33,827 nucleotides of DNA, taken from the NCBI RefSeq assembly GCF_007556585.1, contig NZ_VJNA01000029.1, positions 1-33,827 on the forward strand, in the 5' to 3' direction. Position numbers and translations under genes: made by a program. This DNA is from Tepidimonas aquatica (lineage in GTDB: Bacteria > Pseudomonadota > Gammaproteobacteria > Burkholderiales > Burkholderiaceae_C). Positions 24,274 through 32,028 of the stretch are shown here, in pieces. The notes under the pieces are model-generated. The model was given only the letters and a program-made list of their open reading frames with translations, was not told the origin of the DNA and made no database searches. Within the stretch, counting starts at the first letter, position 1; the number at the start of each line of letters is the position of its first letter.

Positions 24274-24381
24274 GCCACGGCGCGCCGCATCGACCATGAC
24301 GTGCGCCGGCGGCCAGGCCAGCGCCGCGATCACGTGTTGCGCTGCCGCCGCACCCGCGGCGACACCGGGTGGTGCCTCGTC

Positions 24382-25527
24382 CTAACGCATGTCCCGCGCG
24401 GCGGGGCGCCGACCGGGCACCACACGCAGTTTGATTTCGCGGCCTTGGCGCCACAGCGTCAGCGTGGTGGGCTCGCCGGGTGGTAGCGCCGCCACGGTGG
24501 CCAGCAGCGCCGGTACGTCGGCCACGGCGCGCTCGCCGACGCGGGTGATGACGTCGCCCGGCTCCACGCCCGCGCGCGCCGCGGGGCCGTCTTGCAGCAC
24601 CCCGCCAACGACGACGCCGCGCACCCCCTCGGGCAAGCCCAGATGCTCGGCCCACTGCGGCTCCAGCGGGCGCGGCTCCACCCCGATCCAGCCACGCGTC
24701 ACGCTGCCGTCGCGCACGATGGCCTCCATGACCCCGCGGGCGGTGTCGATCGGGATCGCAAAGCCAATGCCCATCGAGCCTCCCGAGCGCGAAAAGATCG
24801 CCGTGTTGATGCCGACCAGCCGCCCTTCGGCGTCCACCAGGGCACCACCCGAGTTGCCGGGGTTGATGGCGGCGTCGGTCTGGATGAAATTTTCGAACGT
24901 GTTGAGCCCCAGCTGGCTGCGCCCCAGTGCGCTGACGATGCCGGCGGTGACGGTTTGCCCCACGCCAAACGGGTTGCCGATGGCCAGCACGCGGTCGCCC
25001 ACCTGCAGCGTGTCGCTGCGCCCCAGCACGATGGTGGGCAAGTCGGCCAGCGTCACGCGCAGCACCGCCAGGTCGGTGTCGGGGTCGGTGCCGATGACCT
25101 GCGCGGTGGTTTGGCGGCCGTCGCTGAGCTGCACGACGATTTCGTCGGCGCCTTCGACGACGTGGTTGTTGGTCAGGATGTAGCCGGCCGGGCTGACGAT
25201 GACACCCGAGCCCAGGCCGTTGGGTGGCTCGGCCTCACCGCGGTCGCCAAAAAAATCGCGCCACCATGGCTCGTCGGCGTGGGGGTTGGCCATGCGCACG
25301 GAGGTGGAGATGCTGACCACCGCCGGCGCAGCGGCGCGGGCGGCGTGGGCCAGGCTGGTGGCTTCGACCACCGGGCTGCGCGCGGGGTCGGCCGTTTCCA
25401 GCACCGGGATGCTGCGCACCAACGCCCCGGGCCGGGCCAACCACTGCGGCCGCAGCGTCGCCACCACGAACCACGCCGCCAGCAGCACCGTCACCGTTTG
25501 CGCAAACACCAACCACCATCGTCGCAT
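24382..25527 (-). CDS. DegS-like membrane-anchored serine protease (trypsin + PDZ)
   Basis: This 381-residue S1C (HtrA family) protease has an uncleaved-looking N-terminal anchor (residues 5-23) and a periplasmic protease domain. The catalytic triad is His122 (TNNHVVEG), Asp152 (DTDLAVLRV) and Ser226 (NPGNSGGAL). It has a single C-terminal PDZ domain (about 285-375, GVEPGDVITRVGE). One PDZ plus a membrane anchor matches DegS/AlgW, which cleave anti-sigma-E factors, rather than two-PDZ DegP/DegQ. In Burkholderiales the gene next to tatC is commonly annotated as a Do-like protease. It is transcribed opposite to its neighbours. The regulated target is not visible here. Confidence 0.9.
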   Translation of the reverse strand: MRRWWLVFAQTVTVLLAAWFVVATLRPQWLARPGALVRSIPVLETADPARSPVVEATSLAHAARAAAPAVVSISTSVRMANPHADEPWWRDFFGDRGEAEPPNGLGSGVIVSPAGYILTNNHVVEGADEIVVQLSDGRQTTAQVIGTDPDTDLAVLRVTLADLPTIVLGRSDTLQVGDRVLAIGNPFGVGQTVTAGIVSALGRSQLGLNTFENFIQTDAAINPGNSGGALVDAEGRLVGINTAIFSRSGGSMGIGFAIPIDTARGVMEAIVRDGSVTRGWIGVEPRPLEPQWAEHLGLPEGVRGVVVGGVLQDGPAARAGVEPGDVITRVGERAVADVPALLATVAALPPGEPTTLTLWRQGREIKLRVVPGRRPAARDMR

Positions 25528-25652
25528 CGCTCACCCCTTTTGGCCGTCATCAACCCCAGCGCCGGTAGGGTTGACGTGGGTCAATTCGCTGCCGTGCGTT
25601 TCGGGTTCCAATGACCGGCGATGCACAACGAAGGCATCGTGGAGCACGACAC

Positions 25653-25802
25653 ATGAAAGCGATTGTCGATCTTTTTTCGACCGATTACGGCCTCATGAGC
25701 CTGGGGGTGATCGTCTTCATCATCGTCATGGGGTGGTGGTTCTCGCGCTTCTTCGCGCGCAAGATCGCCGAGTCCGAGCGCGAAGCGCGCCGCGGCGGCT
25801 GA
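25653..25802 (+). CDS. DUF3149 microprotein
   Basis: This 49-residue single-pass membrane protein starts MKAIVDLFSTDYGLMSLG, has one strongly hydrophobic helix (VIVFIIVMGWWFSRFF), and ends in a charged KIAESEREARRGG tail. It matches the DUF3149 family of tiny inner-membrane proteins of beta- and gammaproteobacteria as I recall it. GGAG at 25641-25644 lies 8 bases before the ATG. It sits alone between the divergent degS-like gene and the Nif3-like gene. The function is unknown. Confidence 0.82.
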   Translation: MKAIVDLFSTDYGLMSLGVIVFIIVMGWWFSRFFARKIAESEREARRGG

Positions 25803-25854
25803 CGGCACGGTCGCGCGCCGCGCGGCAGCGTGGTGTGGATGCGACAATGCGCGC

Positions 25855-26646
25855 ATGAGCACCACCGATGCTGACACCCCGCGTGGCGAGGTCGCGCTGG
25901 GCGACATGGTCGCCGCGCTGGACGGGCTGCTGGAGCCCGCCCGGTTTCAGGACTACGGCCCCAACGGCCTGCAGGTGCAGGGCCGTCCCACCGTGCGCCG
26001 CGTCGTCAGCGGTGTCACCGCCAGCCTGGCCCTGATCGAGGCGGCCATCGAGGACGGCGCCGACGCCATCGTCGTGCATCACGGCCTTTTCTGGCGCGGC
26101 CAGCGTGGCACGGTGACCGGTTGGCTCAAGACGCGGTTGCAGCGGCTACTGGTGCACGACATCAGCCTGCTGGCGTACCACTTGCCGCTGGACGCCCACC
26201 CGCAGCTGGGCAACAACGCGCAACTGGCGCAGCGACTCGGGTTCGTGCCGGAGGGTGAGACGTGGCAGCGCTGCGGTGAACAGCAGCTCGTGTTTCTGGG
26301 CCGCAGCCCCGTGGCCGACGCGGCTGCGCTGGCGGCGCACCTCGAGCGTGTGCTGGGACGCTCGCCGGTGTGGGTGCCGGGTGACGGGCGGCCGATCGTG
26401 CGCGTGGCCTGGTGCAGCGGTGGCGCGCAAGGGTATTTCGAAGCCGCGCTGGCCGCCGGGGTGGACGCGTTCATCACCGGCGAGATCTCGGAGCCGCAAG
26501 CCCACCTGGCGCGCGAAACCGGCGTGGCGTTTTACGCTTGCGGCCACCACGCCACCGAGCGCTACGGCGCGCCCGCACTGGGCGCGTGGCTGGCCGAGCG
26601 CTATGGGTTGGCGCACCGCTTCATCGACATCGACAACCCAGCCTGA
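25855..26646 (+). CDS. Nif3-like dinuclear metal-centre protein
   Basis: This 263-residue member of the Nif3/YbgI (NIF3-like) family forms hexameric toroids with a two-metal site. The ligand-bearing motifs are IVVHHGLFWRG, YHLPLDAHPQLGNN and GHHATERYGAPALG. The DYGPNGLQVQG start is typical. YbgI relatives are sometimes labelled GTP cyclohydrolase 1 type 2, but the physiological role is unsettled. It lies between the DUF3149 gene and pdxA, 7 bases before the latter, so the two are probably co-transcribed. Confidence 0.93.
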   Translation: MSTTDADTPRGEVALGDMVAALDGLLEPARFQDYGPNGLQVQGRPTVRRVVSGVTASLALIEAAIEDGADAIVVHHGLFWRGQRGTVTGWLKTRLQRLLVHDISLLAYHLPLDAHPQLGNNAQLAQRLGFVPEGETWQRCGEQQLVFLGRSPVADAAALAAHLERVLGRSPVWVPGDGRPIVRVAWCSGGAQGYFEAALAAGVDAFITGEISEPQAHLARETGVAFYACGHHATERYGAPALGAWLAERYGLAHRFIDIDNPA

Positions 26647-26653
26647 GCGTCCG

Positions 26654-27697
26654 ATGCCACCTTCCGCCCCGATCGCCATCACGATGGGCGACGCCGCCGG
26701 CATCGGCCCGGAGCTCATCACCCAGGTGTTTCGTCGCCAGCCGTCGTGGTCGTCGCGCTGCGTCGTCATCGGCGACCTGGCGGTGCTGCGGCGCGCCGCG
26801 GCCGTCACGGGCGGCCTGCTGCCGATCGCCGAGCTGGACGGACCGGCCGACGCCGCGCACGTGCCGCCGGGGGTGGTGCCGCTGTGGCCGGCGGTGACGT
26901 TGGCGGCGCTGCCAGCCTGGGGGCAGGTGAGCGCGGCGGCCGGCCGCGCCGCCGCCGACGCCGTGACGCTGGCGGCCGAAGCGGCGCTGCGCGGTGAGGT
27001 CAGCGCCGTGGTCACCGCACCGCTGAACAAGGCGGCCTTGGCCGCGGCTGGCCTCGATGTGCCCGGCCACACCGAGCTGCTGCAGGCGCTGGCGGCGCGC
27101 CACCTGGGCTTGGCGCCTGAGCAGCTGCCCGTGCGCATGATGCTGCACAACGCCGAGCTGCGCACGGTGCTGGTCAGCATCCACGTGCCGCTGCGGCAGG
27201 CCATCGAGCTGCTGACGCCCGCGCGTCTGGACGAGACGCTGGCGGTGGTGCAGCGCCACTTTGCCGAGGTGCTGCGCTGGCCGCGTTGCCGCATCGCCGT
27301 GGCCGGGCTCAACCCGCACGCCGGCGAAGGTGGCTTGTTCGGCCGCGAGGAGCTCGACATCATCGCCCCGGCCGTGGCCCGTGCGCAGGCACGGGGTTGG
27401 GAGGTCAGCGGCCCGTACCCGCCCGACACCGTCTTCATGCGCGCGCGCCGCGGCGAGTTTGACGTCGTCGTCGCCATGTACCACGACCAGGGTTTGATCC
27501 CGGTCAAGTACCTGGGCTGGGAAGGCGGCGTCAACACGACACTGGGGCTGCCGTTCGTGCGCACCAGCCCCGACCACGGCACGGCGTTCGAAATCGCCGG
27601 CCGTGGCGTGGCCGACCCGTCCAGCCTGGAAGCCGCCATACGCGCCGCGCTGCGGGCGGCCACACCCGTCACCGAGGAGGTGCGCCCGTCAGGGTAA
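26654..27697 (+). CDS. PdxA-family 4-phosphate dehydrogenase, PdxA2-like
   Basis: This 347-residue protein belongs to the PdxA family, which oxidises and decarboxylates 4-phospho-hydroxythreonine (PdxA, vitamin B6) or 4-phospho-D-threonate/erythronate (PdxA2/PdxB-like sugar acid catabolism). The metal-site histidines are in DVPGHTELL, GLNPHAGEGG and MYHDQGLIPVK. The N-terminal motif TMGDAAGIGPEL and the MYHDQGLIPVKYLGW stretch look closer to PdxA2 than to E. coli PdxA, which reads YHDQGLPVLKY. No kinase gene (dtnK/denD-type) lies nearby, so the substrate is open. It is probably co-transcribed with the Nif3-like gene upstream. Confidence 0.88.
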   Translation: MPPSAPIAITMGDAAGIGPELITQVFRRQPSWSSRCVVIGDLAVLRRAAAVTGGLLPIAELDGPADAAHVPPGVVPLWPAVTLAALPAWGQVSAAAGRAAADAVTLAAEAALRGEVSAVVTAPLNKAALAAAGLDVPGHTELLQALAARHLGLAPEQLPVRMMLHNAELRTVLVSIHVPLRQAIELLTPARLDETLAVVQRHFAEVLRWPRCRIAVAGLNPHAGEGGLFGREELDIIAPAVARAQARGWEVSGPYPPDTVFMRARRGEFDVVVAMYHDQGLIPVKYLGWEGGVNTTLGLPFVRTSPDHGTAFEIAGRGVADPSSLEAAIRAALRAATPVTEEVRPSG

Positions 27698-27713
27698 TCG
27701 CCAGCCGTTCCTT

Positions 27714-27719
27714 TACAAT
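27714..27719 (+). promoter_or_regulatory. Candidate -10 element for petABC
   Basis: TACAAT is a strong -10 match about 99 bases before the petA start and just after the pdxA stop. No good -35 lies 16-18 bases upstream, so the element is only a candidate. The 27698-27817 leader holds nothing else recognisable. Confidence 0.35.
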
Positions 27720-27817
27720 GTCGGATAGTCTGCCATCAGCAGGCTGGGACGGCGCTGCGCTGGCGCGGTCCCGTGCGGTTGGCGGCTTTGTCATCCCCAC
27801 CCGGAGAGTCTTCCCTC

Positions 27818-28417
27818 ATGAGCGAAGCCACCGTCGATCCCCAACGCCGAACCTGGCTCATCACTGCGGGCGCCATGGGCGGTGCCGGCACCGTCGCCAC
27901 CCTCGTGCCTTTCGTCAGCTCGTTGGCACCTTCGGAGCGCGCCAAAGCCGCAGGCGCCTCGGTCGAGGTGGACGTGTCCAAGCTGCAGCCAGGCGAAAAA
28001 ATCGTCGTCGAGTGGCGCGGCAAGCCGGTGTGGATCATGCGCCGCACGCCGGAGCAGCTCGCGTCGCTGGAAAAGGTCGAGCCGCAGCTGGCCGACCCCA
28101 ATTCCGAGCGCAAGGCCTACCCCACGCCACCCTACGCCCGTAACCGTCACCGCTCGATCAAGCCCGAATACCTCGTGGCGGTGGGCATTTGCACGCACTT
28201 GGGCTGCTCGCCGGTGGACAAGCTGCAGCCCGGGCCGCAGCCGTCGCTGCCGGACGACTGGCAAGGCGGCTTTCTGTGCCCCTGCCACGGCTCCACGTTC
28301 GACATGGCCGGCCGCGTGTTCAAAAACAAGCCGGCGCCGGACAACCTGGAAATCCCGCCGCACCACTACGTGTCCGACACCGTGGTGCTGATCGGCGAGG
28401 ATCCGCCGAAGGCCTGA
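27818..28417 (+). CDS. petA: Ubiquinol-cytochrome c reductase Rieske iron-sulfur subunit
   Basis: This 199-residue Rieske protein of the bc1 complex takes an electron from ubiquinol at the Qo site and passes it to cytochrome c1. The N-terminal QRRTWLITAGAMGGAG is a twin-arginine-type membrane leader, so Tat export of the folded protein is expected. The 2Fe-2S ligands are in CTHLGCS and CPCHGS. The hinge region is Ala-rich (SERAKAAGAS). CGGAGAG at 27802-27808 supports the start. It is the first gene of petABC. Confidence 0.97.
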   Translation: MSEATVDPQRRTWLITAGAMGGAGTVATLVPFVSSLAPSERAKAAGASVEVDVSKLQPGEKIVVEWRGKPVWIMRRTPEQLASLEKVEPQLADPNSERKAYPTPPYARNRHRSIKPEYLVAVGICTHLGCSPVDKLQPGPQPSLPDDWQGGFLCPCHGSTFDMAGRVFKNKPAPDNLEIPPHHYVSDTVVLIGEDPPKA

Positions 28418-28456
28418 CGCGCCGTTGCCACGCCCGCTTAGCACAAGGGAACCACC

Positions 28457-29878
28457 ATGGCCGAATTCAAGGAAGCTCCCCCCAACGCCACGCGCGCCGA
28501 AAAGCTCCTGACCTGGATCGACAACCGCTTCCCGTTGTCGAAAATGTACAAGGAGCACATGTCGGAGTACTACGCGCCGAAGAACTTCAACGTCTGGTAT
28601 TTCTTCGGTTCGCTGGCGATGCTGGTGCTGGTGATCCAGATCGTCACCGGCATTTTCCTCGTCATGCACTACAAGCCCGACGCCTCGCTCAACGCCGCGG
28701 GGGTGCCGGTGGCGTTCGCCTCGGTCGAGTACATCATGCGCGATGTCCCCTGGGGCTGGTTGATCCGCTACATGCACTCCACGGGGGCGTCGGCGTTTTT
28801 CATCGTCGTCTACCTGCACATGTGGCGCGGCCTCATCTACGGCTCGTACCGCAAGCCGCGCGAGCTGGTGTGGATCTTCGGGGTGGCGATTTTCCTGTGC
28901 CTGATGGCCGAGGCGTTCTTTGGCTACCTGCTGCCGTGGGGCCAGATGTCGTACTGGGGCGCGCAGGTGATCGTCAACCTGTTCTCGGCCATCCCCTTCA
29001 TCGGGCCTGACCTGGCGATCTGGATCCGCGGCGACTACGTGGTGTCCGACGCGACGCTGAACCGCTTCTTCAGCTTCCACGTCATCGCCATCCCACTGGT
29101 GCTGCTGGGGCTGGTGGTGGCGCACATCATCGCGCTGCACGAGGTTGGCTCCAACAACCCCGATGGCATCGAGATCAAGGCCACCAAGGGGCCGGACGGC
29201 AAGCCGCTGGACGGCATTCCGTTCCACCCGTACTACACCATCCACGACATCCTGGGCGTGTCGGTGTTCCTGCTGGTGTTTGCCGCGGTGGTGTTTTTCG
29301 CGCCCGAAGCGGGTGGCTACTTCCTGGAGTTCAACAACTTCATCCCGGCCGACCCGATGGTGACGCCGCCGCACATCGCGCCGGTGTGGTACTTCACGCC
29401 GTATTACTCGATGCTGCGTGCCACCACCACCGAGATGATGTACGTGCTGGTCGCGGTGGTGCTGGTGGGCGCGCTGCTGGGGGCGCTGAAGTCCGGCTAC
29501 GGCGCGTTGGGCAAGGCGGCGATGCTGGGCGGCGCGGTCGTGCTGGCAGCGCTGATGCTGACCATCGACGCCAAGTTCTGGGGCGTGGTCGTGATGGGTG
29601 GCGCCGTCATCGTGCTGTTCTTCCTGCCCTGGCTGGACAACAGCCCGGTCAAGTCGATCCGCTACCGCCCAAACTGGAACAAGTGGCTCTACGGTCTGTT
29701 CATCATCAACTTCCTGATCTTGGGCTACCTGGGGGTGCAGCCGCCATCGCCGGTGGGTGAGCGCATCAGCCAAGTTGGCACGCTGTTTTACTTTGGCTTC
29801 TTCCTGCTGATGCCGTGGTGGAGCCGACTGGGCGAATTCAAGCCCGTGCCCGCGCGTGTGACCTTCCAGCCCCACTGA
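28457..29878 (+). CDS. petB: Cytochrome b of the bc1 complex
   Basis: This 473-residue eight-helix cytochrome b carries the two hemes that move electrons from Qo to Qi. Heme-ligand helices are visible in RYMHSTGASAFFIVVYLHMWRG and FFSFHVIAIPLVLLGLVVAHIIALHEVGS (each with two His). The Qo loop motif reads APVWYFTPYYSMLRA, so the classical PEWY is PVWY, which I recall as the usual betaproteobacterial form. The C-terminus has extra hydrophobic segments compared with mitochondrial cytochrome b. AAGGGA at 28445-28450 precedes the ATG. Confidence 0.97.
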   Translation: MAEFKEAPPNATRAEKLLTWIDNRFPLSKMYKEHMSEYYAPKNFNVWYFFGSLAMLVLVIQIVTGIFLVMHYKPDASLNAAGVPVAFASVEYIMRDVPWGWLIRYMHSTGASAFFIVVYLHMWRGLIYGSYRKPRELVWIFGVAIFLCLMAEAFFGYLLPWGQMSYWGAQVIVNLFSAIPFIGPDLAIWIRGDYVVSDATLNRFFSFHVIAIPLVLLGLVVAHIIALHEVGSNNPDGIEIKATKGPDGKPLDGIPFHPYYTIHDILGVSVFLLVFAAVVFFAPEAGGYFLEFNNFIPADPMVTPPHIAPVWYFTPYYSMLRATTTEMMYVLVAVVLVGALLGALKSGYGALGKAAMLGGAVVLAALMLTIDAKFWGVVVMGGAVIVLFFLPWLDNSPVKSIRYRPNWNKWLYGLFIINFLILGYLGVQPPSPVGERISQVGTLFYFGFFLLMPWWSRLGEFKPVPARVTFQPH

Positions 29879-29913
29879 ATGGGCACCACCGATCGAGGAG
29901 AAAGGCATTGGCC

Positions 29914-30681
29914 ATGAAACGATGGATCGCAACGGGTCTGCTGGCTCTGAGTGCCCTGCTGGGCGCCCACACCGCGGTGCACGCGGCAGGCACCAACTTC
30001 CCGATGGACAAGGCGCCGCGCCTGACCAACGACCAAGCGGCGCTGCAGCACGGCGCCAAGATCTTCGTCAACTACTGCCTGAGCTGCCACTCGGCGTCGT
30101 TCGTGCGCTACAACCGCCTGACGGAGCTGGGCCTGACCGAAAAGCAGATCAAGGAAAACCTGATGTTCACCACCGAGAAGGTGGGGGATCCGATGGTGGC
30201 GGCGATTTCGCCGCAGCAGGCCAAGGCATGGTTCGGCGCCCAGCCGCCGGATCTGTCGCTGGTGGCGCGCTCGCGCGCTGGTCATGGCTACAGCGGCGCG
30301 GACTACCTGTACACGCTGCTGCGCGGTTACTACCGCGACCCCAACCGCCCGACCGGCTGGAACAACGTGGTGTTTCACAACATCGGCATGCCGCACCCGC
30401 TGTGGGAGCTGCAGGGCGAGCGCAAACCCGTTTTCGAGAAGGTGGACAGCCACGGTCACGAGAGCGAGGTCTTCAAGGGCTGGGAGCAAGTCAAACCTGG
30501 GCTGCTGACGCCGGAGGAGTATGACCGCACGGTGGCGGACCTGGTGGCCTACCTGGAGTGGATGGGCGAGCCGGTCAAGAGCAGCCGGGTGCGGCTGGGC
30601 GTGTGGGTGATGATTTTCCTTGGCCTGTTCACCGTGGTGGCCTGGCGCCTCAACGCCGCCTATTGGAAAGACGTCAAGTGA
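29914..30681 (+). CDS. petC: Cytochrome c1 of the bc1 complex
   Basis: This 255-residue protein has a Sec signal peptide cleaved near AVHA|AGTNF, a single c-type heme site (NYCLSCHSASFVRYNRL), the Met ligand region NIGMPHPLW, and a C-terminal membrane anchor (LGVWVMIFLGLFTVVAWRL). It receives electrons from the Rieske centre and passes them to soluble cytochrome c. GAGGAGAAAGG at 29895-29905 gives a strong ribosome-binding site for the ATG at 29914; an in-frame TTG at 29908 is less likely. Its stop codon lies in the foot of a hairpin at 30679-30717. Confidence 0.96.
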   Translation: MKRWIATGLLALSALLGAHTAVHAAGTNFPMDKAPRLTNDQAALQHGAKIFVNYCLSCHSASFVRYNRLTELGLTEKQIKENLMFTTEKVGDPMVAAISPQQAKAWFGAQPPDLSLVARSRAGHGYSGADYLYTLLRGYYRDPNRPTGWNNVVFHNIGMPHPLWELQGERKPVFEKVDSHGHESEVFKGWEQVKPGLLTPEEYDRTVADLVAYLEWMGEPVKSSRVRLGVWVMIFLGLFTVVAWRLNAAYWKDVK

Positions 30682-30717
30682 CCCCCATCTGAGCGGCGCG
30701 CTGCGCCGCCCGGGTCA
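30679..30717 (+). repeat. Hairpin starting at the petC stop codon
   Basis: TGACCC (30679-30684) pairs with GGGTCA (30712-30717), and inside it GCGGCGC (30693-30699) pairs with GCGCCGC (30703-30709) around the loop GCT. No T-run follows, so this looks like a transcript-end or processing structure ahead of the true terminator. Confidence 0.55.
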
Positions 30718-30722
30718 CCCCC

Positions 30723-30765
30723 ACAGTGGGTGGGGCCGCCGGCGAGCGGCCGCCCACTGTTTTTT
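30723..30765 (+). terminator. Intrinsic terminator of petABC
   Basis: ACAGTGGG (30723-30730) pairs with CCCACTGT (30753-30760), and inside it GGCCGC (30734-30739) pairs with GCGGCC (30746-30751). A run of six T residues ends at 30765. It ends 24 bases before the sspA start. Confidence 0.85.
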
Positions 30766-30789
30766 GCTTGGACTTGGAGCGACAACGCC

Positions 30790-31401
30790 ATGATGGTCTT
30801 GTATTCGGGCACGACCTGTCCGTATTCGCACCGCTGCCGTTTCGTGTTGTTCGAAAAGGGCATGGACTTCGAGATCCGCGACGTGGATCTGTACAACAAG
30901 CCCGAAGATATTTCGGTGATGAACCCGTACGGGCAAGTGCCGATTCTGGTCGAGCGCGACCTGATCCTGTACGAATCCAACATCATCAACGAATACATCG
31001 ACGAGCGCTTTCCGCACCCGCAGCTGATGCCGGGTGACCCGGTGGACCGCGCGCGCGTGCGGCTGTTTCTGCTGAACTTCGAAAAAGAACTGTTCACCCA
31101 CGTGTCGGTGCTGGAGCAGCGCACCCCGAAGCCCACCGACAAACAGCTCGACAAGGCGCGTGCGCATATCCGCGAGCGCCTGACGCAACTGGCGCCGGTG
31201 TTCCTGAAGAACAAATACATGCTGGGCGAAAACTTTTCGATGCTGGACGTGGCGATTGCCCCGCTGCTGTGGCGCCTGGACCACTACGGCATCGAGCTCA
31301 ACAAGAACGCCGCGCCGTTGCTGAAGTATGCCGAGCGCATCTTTTCGCGCCCGGCGTTCATCGAGGCGCTGACACCTTCCGAAAAGGTCATGCGCAAATG
31401 A
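30790..31401 (+). CDS. sspA: Stringent starvation protein A
   Basis: This 203-residue GST-fold protein lacks enzyme activity in the family. It binds RNA polymerase and shapes transcription during starvation, acid stress and virulence in gammaproteobacteria. The N-terminal YSGTTCPYSHRCRFVLFEKGMDFE and the MNPYGQVPILVERDLILYESNIINEYIDERFPHP block are family marks (shown here in part). Two consecutive ATGs (30790, 30793) are possible starts, with a GGAG site at 30776. It overlaps sspB by 4 bases. The terminator just upstream implies attenuated readthrough from petABC or a promoter I could not identify. Confidence 0.95.
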   Translation: MMVLYSGTTCPYSHRCRFVLFEKGMDFEIRDVDLYNKPEDISVMNPYGQVPILVERDLILYESNIINEYIDERFPHPQLMPGDPVDRARVRLFLLNFEKELFTHVSVLEQRTPKPTDKQLDKARAHIRERLTQLAPVFLKNKYMLGENFSMLDVAIAPLLWRLDHYGIELNKNAAPLLKYAERIFSRPAFIEALTPSEKVMRK

Positions 31402-31928
31402 TGGACGCCGACCTGCCCTCGCTGCGCCCATACCTGGTACGCGCGGTGCACGAATGGTGCACCGACCACGGCTTCACGCCGTACATGGCCGTCGCGGTGG
31501 ACGCGCGGGTGCAGGTGCCGCGCGAGTACGTGCGCAACGGCGAAATCATCCTCAACGTCAGTTACGACGCCACCGCCAACCTGCGCATCGACAACGAGGT
31601 GGTGACGTTTCGCGCGCGCTTCGGCGGTGTGCCGCGCGATGTGGTGGTGCCGATCGGCAACGTGGTCGGCATCTACGCCCGTGAAAACGGTCAGGGGTTG
31701 GCCTTTCCGCATCCCGATCCGGTCCCGGAGGACGAGGAGGACGGGCCGGTGCCGCCGGTGGCGCCCGGCAAGGGCCCGCAGCGTTTGCAGGTGGTGACGC
31801 CGAGCGCGGACGAGCCGCCCGCGCCCACCGCTGGCCAGACCGGCGACGGGGGCGTTGCGCACGACGGCGATGAGCCGCCGCCGTCCCCACCGCGCGGCGG
31901 CCGTCCGGCGCTCAAGCGCGTCAAGTGA
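31398..31928 (+). CDS. sspB: ClpXP protease specificity-enhancing factor SspB
   Basis: SspB delivers ssrA-tagged and other substrates to ClpXP. The N-terminal domain (about 1-110) has the family blocks RPYLVRAVHEWCTDHGFTPY and FGGVPRDVVVPIGNVVGIYARENGQG. A long Pro/Asp/Glu-rich linker follows, then the C-terminal ClpX-binding tail RGGRPALKRVK, nearly identical to the E. coli XB motif. At 176 residues it is slightly longer than E. coli SspB because of the linker. The start overlaps the sspA stop. Confidence 0.95.
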   Translation: MMDADLPSLRPYLVRAVHEWCTDHGFTPYMAVAVDARVQVPREYVRNGEIILNVSYDATANLRIDNEVVTFRARFGGVPRDVVVPIGNVVGIYARENGQGLAFPHPDPVPEDEEDGPVPPVAPGKGPQRLQVVTPSADEPPAPTAGQTGDGGVAHDGDEPPPSPPRGGRPALKRVK

Positions 31929-31932
31929 CCGC

Positions 31933-31938
31933 TACAAT
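31933..31938 (+). promoter_or_regulatory. Candidate -10 element for tRNA-Thr
   Basis: TACAAT lies 15 bases before the 5' end of the tRNA, a usual distance. The -35 position falls in the end of sspB and shows no good match. Confidence 0.35.
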
Positions 31939-31952
31939 GGCGGTCTGCGCAT

Positions 31953-32028
31953 GCCGCTTTAGCTCAGTTGGTAGAGCACCCGCCTTGTAAGCGGTAGGTC
32001 GTCTGTTCGAGTCAGACAAGCGGCACCA
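31953..32028 (+). tRNA. tRNA-Thr (anticodon TGT)
   Basis: This is a complete 76-base cloverleaf. The acceptor arms are GCCGCTT and AAGCGGC. The D-arm is GCTC/GAGC with loop AGTTGGTA. The anticodon arm is CCCGC/GCGGT with loop CTTGTAA, placing TGT at 31986-31988 (first stem pair mismatched). The T-arm is GTCTG/CAGAC with loop TTCGAGT. The 3' CCA is encoded. It decodes ACA. Its last 17 bases are antisense to the end of the EAL gene. Confidence 0.96.

Noticed and set aside
24274-24381. Possible small gene between tatC and the degS-like gene
   Set aside because: No ribosome-binding site or conserved product; 108 bases of GC-rich spacer between convergent genes with no recognisable element.
29388-29399. 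PVWY instead of PEWY in the cytochrome b Qo motif
   Set aside because: I recall PVWY as the normal form in beta- and many gammaproteobacteria, so it is lineage-typical rather than a defect.
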